Assembly (NCBI GenBank): GCA_017307855.1
Contig: JAFKGD010000009.1
Location: 186,001-250,000 of the forward strand
DNA: 64,000 nt
Reading direction: 5' to 3'
Source: Burkholderiales bacterium
GTDB lineage: Bacteria > Pseudomonadota > Gammaproteobacteria > Burkholderiales > Burkholderiaceae_C
Under the pieces are notes generated by a model. The model worked only from the letters and a program-made list of their open reading frames with translations. It did not search any database and was not told the origin of the DNA. The first letter of the stretch is position 1. Each line of letters begins with the position of its first letter. Shown here piece by piece: positions 57,742-64,000 of this stretch. The position numbers were made by a program, and so were the translations under genes.

Positions 57742-58932
57742 TCAGGGCCTGGGCGCGCGCGGAATCCAGTAGCCCAGCACCGCAGCCGCCAGCAGGGCGA
57801 TGCCCCCCGTGGCCGCAACGCCCCACGCCAGCGACAGCCCGGCCGCCAGCAAGGACAGCAATGCCGGCCCGCCCGAGGCGCCCAGGTCGGACATCAGGCG
57901 CCACACGCCCAGGAAATGCGCCCGGCCATGGCGCGGCGAGTGATCGGCGCCCAGCGTCATGATGATGCCCGAGCCGATGCCGTTGCCGAAGCCGATCGCC
58001 ATCGCCACGATCAGCAGCGTCGTCGCCCCCGAGGTGAAAGGCATCAGCAGCATGCCCACACCCATCATCACCATCGAGGGCACGGCTACCCAGGCCCGCC
58101 CCAGACGGTCCATCACCTTGCCCGCCGGGTAGAACACCAGCATGTCGATGGCGCCGGCAAGTCCGTAGATCATCGAAGCCACCGAGGGCACCAGCCCCAG
58201 GTGGGCGGCCCACAGCGGAATCACCACCTGGCGCGAGGCCCGCACGGCACTCAGCAGCAGCACGCCGAAGCCGAGCGAGGCGAACACGCGCCAGTGGCCG
58301 CGCAGGATCGATGCGATCGATGCGGGTGCCGGCACTTCGCCAGCCACATGGGCGGGCGGCGGCAACTCCGGCATGCGCCATGCCAGCACGGCGGCACCCA
58401 CCAGCGCCACGATTCCGACGCCATAGGCCGCGACCAGCCCGAAACCGTGCATGGCCGCAGCAGCGATGAAGGGGCCCATGAACATGCCGATGCGCATCGA
58501 GCCACCCAGCGTGGAGAGGGCCCGCGCGCGGTACTCGATCGGCACCGCGTCAGTCAGATAGGCCTGCCGGGCCAGGTTGAACACAGCCTGCGACATGCCG
58601 ATCATGAAGCACCCCACGGCGAACAGCGCCACGTGCGGCGTCCACGCGCACAGTGCCATGCCCAGCGCGCACCAGCCGGCCGCGCCGACGATGGCCCAGC
58701 GCTCGCCGACGCGCATCGTGACGATGGAAGCGGGAATGTTGCTGAGCAGCGAACCGATGCCGATCAGGGCCATCATGAACGCAGCCATCGGGATCGATGC
58801 GCCCAGATCGTGCGCCGTGATCGGAATGACCGGAAGAATGGCGCCCTCGCCCAGCCCGAACAGGATCGACGGGCCGAAGGCGGGGATGGCGATGCGCCAG
58901 AGTGAGAAAGGCTTTGCAGCAGACGGCGGCAT
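57742..58932 (-). CDS. MFS transporter
   Basis: A 396-residue integral membrane protein with about 12 hydrophobic helices in two halves. The loop 2-3 signature is present in weak form (IVTMRVGERWAIVGA) and the repeat motif occurs in the second half as AGKVMDRLGRAWVAVP. The ATG at 58932 lies 8 bases after a perfect hairpin; a TTG at 58977 would put the hairpin inside the coding region. Substrate is not predictable; drug or small-metabolite export is common among relatives. Confidence 0.88.
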   Translation of the reverse strand: MPPSAAKPFSLWRIAIPAFGPSILFGLGEGAILPVIPITAHDLGASIPMAAFMMALIGIGSLLSNIPASIVTMRVGERWAIVGAAGWCALGMALCAWTPHVALFAVGCFMIGMSQAVFNLARQAYLTDAVPIEYRARALSTLGGSMRIGMFMGPFIAAAAMHGFGLVAAYGVGIVALVGAAVLAWRMPELPPPAHVAGEVPAPASIASILRGHWRVFASLGFGVLLLSAVRASRQVVIPLWAAHLGLVPSVASMIYGLAGAIDMLVFYPAGKVMDRLGRAWVAVPSMVMMGVGMLLMPFTSGATTLLIVAMAIGFGNGIGSGIIMTLGADHSPRHGRAHFLGVWRLMSDLGASGGPALLSLLAAGLSLAWGVAATGGIALLAAAVLGYWIPRAPRP

Positions 58933-58939
58933 CACGACA

Positions 58940-58959
58940 AAGCCCGCTTTCGCGGGCTT
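58940..58959 (-). terminator. Terminator-like hairpin just upstream of the MFS start
   Basis: AAGCCCGC (58940-58947) and GCGGGCTT (58952-58959) form a perfect 8-base stem with a 4-base loop. On the minus strand it is followed by TTTG and then, 8 bases on, the MFS ATG at 58932. It could end transcripts from the GntR gene or form an attenuator or ribosome-blocking structure in the MFS leader. Confidence 0.6.
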
Positions 58960-59140
58960 CGTTGATTGCCGGGGCAACGGATGCGCCGGCAGGATCTGGT
59001 GGAGGAGGTTGCCGGTGGCATCGGCCCGACTCGTCCGGTCAGGGGCGGCGCGCAGCAGCAGGTGCTTATGCTAACGCAATCCTTCACGGCTCTCCTTTGA
59101 GCGACGCGACGGCGGGTGGAACGGCGCCGCGCCCATCCTG

Positions 59141-59836
59141 CTAGGCTGCCGCGCGGTCGGCGCGTCCCACCAGCAACTTGCGGCTGGCGATGAGATAGGC
59201 GTTCTGGGTGCTGTGGATGTGGTCGCGCAGCATGCGCTGCGCGCGCTTGTGATCGCCGGCACGTATGGCCTGCAGCAGGATGTCGTGGTTGTCCTGGCAG
59301 TGCGTCACCTGAGAGTTCTCCTCGGGCAGCCGGTAGCGCAGGGCGGTGATCTGCGCCGCCACCATCGCATAGGCGGACTTGAGATAGCTGTTGGCGCAGT
59401 GGTCGACGATGGCGTTGTGGAACTCGGTGTCCAGCCGAGGGAACTCTCCCGTCTGCTCCTTCGAGAAAGCCCGGGCCATGTCGTCCAGGCACGCCTGCAG
59501 TCCGTCGATCAGCGCGTCGCGCCGGTTCTCCATCGCGTCGGCGAGTGCCTCGCACTCCACCAGCGCGCGGAACTTGCAGATGTCGGCCACTTCAGCGTCG
59601 CCCAGCTGGAAGACGAATGTTCCCCGTTGCGGATGGATATCCACCAGGCCTTCGAGCTTCAGCCGGAGCAGCGCTTCGCGCACCGGTGTCTTGCTGATGC
59701 CCAGGCTGCTGGCGAGTGCCGATTCCGACAGCGCCTCGCCGAACTGCAAGGGCCCGCGCACGATGGCATCGCGAATCCGCACCAAGGCCAGCTCGGTCAG
59801 GGACTTGGGACGTTCGACTTTGTCGGTGATGTGCAT
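59141..59836 (-). CDS. GntR-family regulator, FadR subgroup
   Basis: A 231-residue regulator. The winged helix (about 8-75) has LALVRIRDAIVRGPLQFGEALSES and the recognition part LGISKTPVREALLRLKLEGLV. The C-terminal FCD domain (about 85-220) has the metal-binding pattern with LDTEFHNAIVDHCANS and NHDILLQAIRAGD. It is divergent from the TRAP operon and probably responds to the imported substrate or a breakdown product. Start at the ATG 59836. It is followed by 208 non-coding bases before the MFS gene. Confidence 0.92.
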   Translation of the reverse strand: MHITDKVERPKSLTELALVRIRDAIVRGPLQFGEALSESALASSLGISKTPVREALLRLKLEGLVDIHPQRGTFVFQLGDAEVADICKFRALVECEALADAMENRRDALIDGLQACLDDMARAFSKEQTGEFPRLDTEFHNAIVDHCANSYLKSAYAMVAAQITALRYRLPEENSQVTHCQDNHDILLQAIRAGDHKRAQRMLRDHIHSTQNAYLIASRKLLVGRADRAAA

Positions 59837-59900
59837 TGGGCTTCGTACCGTGTGCCGGGATCGTACACCAAGCAGCGCGTCGGGATAACATGTATTGCAT

Positions 59901-59933
59901 CTTCAATCTAACGTCTGATATATTAGTTTGAAG
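59901..59933. promoter_or_regulatory. Long inverted repeat, likely GntR operator
   Basis: CTTCAATCTAA (59901-59911) and TTAGTTTGAAG (59923-59933) match at 10 of 11 positions as an inverted repeat with an 11-base centre that contains GATATA. It lies in the AT-rich half of the 111-base gap between the GntR gene and dctQ and ends 14 bases before the dctQ start, so a bound regulator would block that promoter. Confidence 0.6.
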
Positions 59934-59947
59934 AACTGGAGACGAAT

Positions 59948-60472
59948 TTGAAATTGCTGTTGGACCGGGTCTACCGGATGTTCCAGCACCTCCTGGTGGG
60001 CGGCCTGGCCGTCATGTCGGTGATGGTGTTTGCTAACGTCGTACTGCGCTATTTCTTCGACAGCGGCATCGTTTTCACCGAGGAAGTGGCCCGCTACATC
60101 TTTGTCTGGCTCACCTTCCTGGGCTCCATCGTGGCCTTGCGCCAGGGCACTCATCTGGGAATGGACAGCGTGATCAGCCGCCTGCCCCATCGCGGCAAGG
60201 TGGCGTGCTTCGTGGTCAGCCACCTCCTCATGCTCTGGTGCTGCGTGCTCATGTGGCAGGGCAGCTGGCCGCAGACGGTTCTCAACCTCGACAACCGGGC
60301 GCCTGTATCGGGCCTGCCCGTGGCCGTGCTCTATGCGTCGGGGCTGGTGTCCGCCGTACTGATGGGCATGACTTTGCTGGGCAACCTGTGGCAGGTGGCG
60401 ACGGGGCGGCTGTCCGAATCGCAGCTGGTCGCGGTGGCGGAATCCGAAGACCGCCCGCACGACGATCGCTGA
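59948..60472 (+). CDS. dctQ: TRAP transporter small membrane subunit
   Basis: A 174-residue DctQ-type protein with four hydrophobic helices. MSVMVFANVVLRYFFDSG and the VFTEEVARYIFVWLTFLGS signature are diagnostic. It starts at a TTG (59948) supported by a TGGAGA ribosome-binding site at 59937-59942; no ATG fits. It pairs with the DctM subunit 18 bases downstream. Confidence 0.92.
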   Translation: MKLLLDRVYRMFQHLLVGGLAVMSVMVFANVVLRYFFDSGIVFTEEVARYIFVWLTFLGSIVALRQGTHLGMDSVISRLPHRGKVACFVVSHLLMLWCCVLMWQGSWPQTVLNLDNRAPVSGLPVAVLYASGLVSAVLMGMTLLGNLWQVATGRLSESQLVAVAESEDRPHDDR

Positions 60473-60490
60473 CGCGCCGAGGCCCCTCCT

Positions 60491-61768
60491 ATGACCGTCC
60501 TGATCTTCATCAGCTCGCTGCTGGGCGCCATGGCGCTGGGCATGCCGATCGCATTCGCCCTGCTGGTCTGCGGCATTGCGCTCATGCTGCACCTGGACAT
60601 GTTCCAGGCGCAGATCCTGGCGCAGAAACTCGTCGACGGCGCCGACAACTACCTCCTCATGTCGGTACCGTTCTTCCTGCTGGCGGGCGAGGTCATGAAC
60701 CTGGGCGGCCTGTCCCGGCGCATCGTCGACGCGGCGATGGCGGCCGTCGGCCACATCCGTGGCGGCCTGGGCTATGTGGCCATCCTCACCGCGCTGGTGA
60801 TGGCCAGCGTCTCGGGCTCGGCCATTGCCGACACGGCCGCCGTGGCGGTGCTGCTGATCCCCATGATGCGCAACGCCGGCTACGACGTGGGCCGTGCCAG
60901 CGGCCTGATCGCCTCGGCCGGCATCATCGCGCCGGTGATTCCGCCCTCGATCGGTTTCGTGGTCTTCGGCGTCACGGCCGGGCTGTCGATCACCAAGCTG
61001 TTCATGGCCGGCATCGTTCCCGGCCTGCTGCTGGGGCTGTCGCTGATCGTCACGTGGTGGATCGTGGCGCGCAAGGAAACGGTCCAGCCTGCACCACGCC
61101 AGAGCGGACGCCAGGTGGCGGTGGCGCTGCTGCGCAGCCTGTGGGCGCTGGGCCTGCCGGCCATCATCATCCTGGGCCTGAAGTTCGGCCTGTTCACGCC
61201 GACCGAGGCCGGTGTGGTTGCCGCGGCCTATGCGCTGTTCGTGAGCGTGGTGGTGTACCGCCAGTTCACCTGGCGAAACCTGTACGACGCGCTGCTCAAC
61301 GCCGCGATGACATCGGCCGTGATCATGTTCCTGGTGGCCGCCTCCATGGTGTCGGCCTGGCTGATCACGGTGGCCAACATCCCCGAACAGATCATCGAGC
61401 TGGTGCGCCCTTTCATGGAGCATCCCACGCTGCTGCTGGTCATGCTGATGGTGATCGTGATCCTCGTGGGAACGGCGCTCGATTTCACGCCCTCCATCCT
61501 CATCCTCACGCCGGTCCTGATGCCCATCGTGAAGGAAGCGGGCATCGACCCGATCTACTTCGGCGTGCTGTTCATCATCAACAACGCCATCGGCATGGTG
61601 ACGCCCCCGGTGGGCGGTGTGCTCAACGTGGTGTGCGGCGTGGCCAAGATCAAGATGGACACCGCCATCCGCGGCGTGCTGCCCTTCATGTGCGCCGAGT
61701 TCATCGTGCTGTTCCTTCTGGTGCTGTTTCCCCAGCTGGTCACTGTGCCCGCCGGCTGGTTCCGCTGA
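60491..61768 (+). CDS. dctM: TRAP transporter large permease subunit
   Basis: A 425-residue DctM-type sodium-coupled permease with about 12 hydrophobic helices. ALGMPIAFALLVCGIAL, PFFLLAGEVMNLGGLSRRIVD, SGSAIADTAAV, GIIAPVIPPSIGFVVFG and FGLFTPTEAGVVAAAYAL are family signatures. Start at the ATG 60491, 18 bases after dctQ. With dctQ and dctP it forms a complete tripartite importer, most likely for a carboxylate such as a sugar acid. Confidence 0.95.
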   Translation: MTVLIFISSLLGAMALGMPIAFALLVCGIALMLHLDMFQAQILAQKLVDGADNYLLMSVPFFLLAGEVMNLGGLSRRIVDAAMAAVGHIRGGLGYVAILTALVMASVSGSAIADTAAVAVLLIPMMRNAGYDVGRASGLIASAGIIAPVIPPSIGFVVFGVTAGLSITKLFMAGIVPGLLLGLSLIVTWWIVARKETVQPAPRQSGRQVAVALLRSLWALGLPAIIILGLKFGLFTPTEAGVVAAAYALFVSVVVYRQFTWRNLYDALLNAAMTSAVIMFLVAASMVSAWLITVANIPEQIIELVRPFMEHPTLLLVMLMVIVILVGTALDFTPSILILTPVLMPIVKEAGIDPIYFGVLFIINNAIGMVTPPVGGVLNVVCGVAKIKMDTAIRGVLPFMCAEFIVLFLLVLFPQLVTVPAGWFR

Positions 61769-61818
61769 TCTGCGCCCGTCCTACACACCCACCCATCGAC
61801 AACCCAAGGAGACCCGAC

Positions 61819-62802
61819 ATGCAATTCAAGAAACTGATCATCGCCCTCGCGGCCGTGGCCGTCACCGGACTGGCGCAGGCGCAGGCCGCCAAGTTCGGCT
61901 ACGGCGCCAGCGAGGACAACTCGCAAGGGATGGCGGTCAAGCGCTTCGCCGAACTGGTCAAGACCAAGACCTCGGGCCGCGTCACCGTCAACACCTACGC
62001 CAGCGGCAAGCTCGGCACCGATGCGCAGATGCAGTCGGCCGTGCAGGGTGGCACCCAGGAACTGATGGTGGGACCCACCGCCAACCTGGTGGGCATCATC
62101 AAGGAATACGCGCTGCTTGACCTGCCCTTCCTTGTGACGAGCTACAAGGAGGCCGACACGCTGCTCGACGGCCCCGTCGGCCAGACGCTGAGCCAGAAGC
62201 TCGAAGCACACGGTCTCGTCGGCCTGGGCTACTGGGAAAACGGCTTTCGCCACATCACCAACTCGCGCCGCGTGGTCAACCGCATGGAAGACGTCGCGGG
62301 GCTGAAGATCCGCGTGATTCCGAACCCGGTCTACATCGAGACCTTCAAGGCGCTGGGCGCCAACCCCGTGCCGCTGCCCTACACGGAACTGTATGGCGCC
62401 CTCGAGACACGCTCGGTGGACGCGCAGGAGAACAGCCTGGGCTTGCTCGAATCGGGCAAGTTCTACGAAGTGCAGAAATTCCTGTCCATGACGGGCCACA
62501 TCTACACGCCCTACGTCGTGCTGGCCAGCAAGAAGTGGTTCGACAAGCTCTCCGACGCCGACAAGGCCGCCGTACGCGCGGCCGCTGCGGAAGCCGTTCC
62601 CTATCAGCGCACCGTCAATCGTGAGGCGACCGACAAGCTCAAGGCCCAGATGGTCAAGCACGGCCTACAGGTGACGGACGTGTCCCCGGCCGAGATCGCC
62701 CGCATGCGCGAGAAGGTCAAGCCTGTCCATGCGCAGTTCGCACCGCAGATCGGCGCGCAGCTGCTCGAGCAGGCCAACGCCGAGATCGCCAAGGCCAAGT
62801 GA
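61819..62802 (+). CDS. dctP: TRAP transporter periplasmic solute-binding protein
   Basis: A 327-residue DctP-family protein. The Sec signal peptide KKLIIALAAVAVTGLAQAQA is cut after about residue 22. FAELVKTKTSGRVTVNTYASGKLG near 45 (in parts), LDLPFLVTSYKEAD, and KIRVIPNPVYIETFKALGANPVPL near 165 contain the conserved Arg that binds the substrate carboxylate. Start at the ATG 61819 with an AAGGAG ribosome-binding site. Its ligand is likely an organic or sugar acid. Confidence 0.94.
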   Translation: MQFKKLIIALAAVAVTGLAQAQAAKFGYGASEDNSQGMAVKRFAELVKTKTSGRVTVNTYASGKLGTDAQMQSAVQGGTQELMVGPTANLVGIIKEYALLDLPFLVTSYKEADTLLDGPVGQTLSQKLEAHGLVGLGYWENGFRHITNSRRVVNRMEDVAGLKIRVIPNPVYIETFKALGANPVPLPYTELYGALETRSVDAQENSLGLLESGKFYEVQKFLSMTGHIYTPYVVLASKKWFDKLSDADKAAVRAAAAEAVPYQRTVNREATDKLKAQMVKHGLQVTDVSPAEIARMREKVKPVHAQFAPQIGAQLLEQANAEIAKAK

Positions 62803-62834
62803 TTCCCATCCAGAGCAGTAAAGAGAGAAACATC

Positions 62835-63485
62835 ATGGAACTCAAGGACCTCATCGCCGGATTCCACAAGGTCGCGACGGCGTCGGTCGCTGATGCCGTG
62901 GACAAGGTGAGCGGCAAGCGCGGCTACCTCGACCACGAGATCAAGCCCCGTATCAACGAGAAGCGCGTTGTCGGCCCGGCCGTCACCGTGGTCGAGGTGC
63001 CGACCGACGACGCCGTGCCGCCTCAACACGCACTCGACCTGATCGACGAGGCGCCGGCCGGCAGCGTGATCTGCATCAGCGTCGCGCAGGAAGCCAACGT
63101 CGCCGTCTGGGGTGGCCTCATGACCGCGGGCGCCTTCGCCAATGGCCATGCGGGCGCCATCCTCGACGGCGGCGTGCGTGACCTGGCGGAGATCCGCCGG
63201 GACTACGACTTCCCGGTCTTCGCGCGCTCGGTCTCGCCCGGCTCCACGGTGGGCCGCCACAAGACCGTCGCGTCGCAGGTGCCCGCTCTGGTGGGCGGCA
63301 TCATGGTGCACCCCGGCGACATCATCGTGGCCGACATCGACGGCGTGGTCGTGGTTCCGCGCCAGCATGCCGAAGCCGTGCTGGAGATGTCCATCGAGAT
63401 CGACGTGCGCGAACTCGAGCAGGCCAAGCTCATCGTGGCCGAGAAATCGCTGCGCAAGGGCCTGGCCAAGTACGGCCGGATCTGA
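62835..63485 (+). CDS. RraA-like aldolase/decarboxylase family protein
   Basis: A 216-residue member of the RraA/HMG aldolase family. GGLMTAGAFANGHAGAILDGGVRDLAEI near residue 95 (in parts) holds the Gly-rich loop and the conserved Arg-Asp of the active site, and FARSVSPGSTVGRH and VHPGDIIVADIDGVVVVP follow. Homologs cleave 4-hydroxy-4-methyl-2-oxoglutarate-type compounds, act on other 2-oxo acids, or inhibit RNase E. The place between a TRAP importer and a sugar kinase favours a role in breaking down an imported acid. Start at the ATG 62835. Confidence 0.9.
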   Translation: MELKDLIAGFHKVATASVADAVDKVSGKRGYLDHEIKPRINEKRVVGPAVTVVEVPTDDAVPPQHALDLIDEAPAGSVICISVAQEANVAVWGGLMTAGAFANGHAGAILDGGVRDLAEIRRDYDFPVFARSVSPGSTVGRHKTVASQVPALVGGIMVHPGDIIVADIDGVVVVPRQHAEAVLEMSIEIDVRELEQAKLIVAEKSLRKGLAKYGRI

Positions 63486-63561
63486 ACCGGGCGACCCCGC
63501 CCTGGCCGTACACCGGAGTTGCGGGACGGCCACTTCCCATTCCATACGCAGCAGGACAGAA

Positions 63562-64000
63562 ATGGCAGACATCGTGGCCATCGGCGAGCCGATGATCGAG
63601 TTCAACCAGGTGCAGCCCGACCAGCCCGGCTTCCTGCAGGGCTTCGGCGGCGACACGTCCAACGCCATCATCGCCGCTGCCCGCCAGGGCGCACGCACGG
63701 CCTACTACACCCGGGTGGGCACAGACGCCTTCGGTGACCGGCTGCTGTCGCTGTGGCAGGCCGAGGGCGTGGACACGCGGCATGTGCAGCGCGACGCGCA
63801 GGCCGCCACGGGCGTCTATTTCGTCACGCATGGCGCCGGGGGCCATGAGTTCAGCTACCTCCGCGCGGGCAGCGCGGCCTCGCGGATGACACCGTCCGAC
63901 TTGCCTGCCGGTGCCATCCGCCAGGCGCGTTGGCTGCATGTGTCCGGCATCAGCCAGGCGATCAGCGCCACCGCGTGCGACACCGTCTTCGAGGCGATCG
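63562..64000 (+). CDS. PfkB-family sugar kinase, KdgK-like (cut by window end)
   Basis: The first 146 residues of a ribokinase-fold enzyme. MADIVAIGEPMIEFNQV, FGGDTSNAIIAAARQGARTAYYTRVGTDAFG, read in parts, is the N-terminal PfkB signature, and the form GGDTSN is usual for 2-keto-3-deoxygluconate kinases. The catalytic C-terminal motif is outside the window. As last visible gene of the TRAP operon it probably phosphorylates a keto sugar acid made from the imported compound. Confidence 0.85.
   Translation, partial: MADIVAIGEPMIEFNQVQPDQPGFLQGFGGDTSNAIIAAARQGARTAYYTRVGTDAFGDRLLSLWQAEGVDTRHVQRDAQAATGVYFVTHGAGGHEFSYLRAGSAASRMTPSDLPAGAIRQARWLHVSGISQAISATACDTVFEAI

Overview
The window is dense, high-GC bacterial chromosome whose gene content and neighbourhoods (ttcA, midA, folM-folB, ruvB, a DctPQM TRAP importer with an RraA-like partner, and a MobR/MobA-type 3-hydroxybenzoate module) point to a betaproteobacterium of the order Burkholderiales, probably near Alcaligenaceae or Comamonadaceae. 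The exact genus is not decidable by eye. No rRNA, tRNA, CRISPR array, insertion sequence or prophage was recognised.

Region 1 (1-30500, all minus strand) is one long run of closely packed genes for a cell-surface glycan. Read in transcription order it holds: rmlB-rmlD-rmlA-rmlC (dTDP-L-rhamnose); manC-gmd-fcl (GDP-L-fucose); a 3,4-ketoisomerase and aminotransferase pair (FdtA/FdtB or QdtA/QdtB type, a dTDP-3-amino-3,6-dideoxyhexose); pseB-pseC-pseF-pseG-pseH (candidate)-wbqC-like, a methyltransferase, an MBL-fold protein, pseI (CMP-pseudaminic acid and probable modification); a hexapeptide-fold protein; a Wzx-like flippase; an unrecognised protein; a second methyltransferase; several glycosyltransferases; two sugar epimerase/reductases; a PglC-like initiating sugar transferase; and a WbpM-like 4,6-dehydratase. 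Housekeeping argB and a response regulator/histidine kinase pair (the kinase cut by the window edge) follow on the same strand. Many adjacent genes overlap as ATGA or TGATG. I find no Wzy polymerase, ABC exporter or ligase. The glycosyltransferase part (about 5-11.4 kb) is visibly less GC-rich than the flanks.

Region 2 (30.5-41.6 kb) is mixed housekeeping: a TetR regulator with a TPR-like partner, an MgtC-family membrane protein, a GST, a nitroreductase, cca, then the trehalose module otsB-GH15-otsA, an unknown protein with its own promoter and a strong terminator, a ROK sugar kinase and a DUF2905 membrane protein.

Region 3 (41.6-53 kb): a 1188-residue hybrid histidine kinase with two kinase modules and two receiver domains, possibly coupled to a small upstream ORF; midA divergent from folM-folB; ttcA; a lipoprotein; a histidine phosphatase; and a coupled pair of a D-threonine aldolase-like enzyme and a PaaK-like adenylate-forming enzyme.

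Region 4 (53-64 kb): ruvB; a MarR regulator divergent from a 3-hydroxybenzoate 4-monooxygenase-like flavoprotein with a perfect inverted repeat between them; an HDOD protein; an MFS transporter; and a GntR regulator divergent from a TRAP importer-RraA-sugar kinase operon that runs off the window end.

Most starts in the glycan run were chosen by stop/start overlap with the upstream gene. Functions of sugar enzymes rest on family motifs and gene order; exact substrates are inferred.
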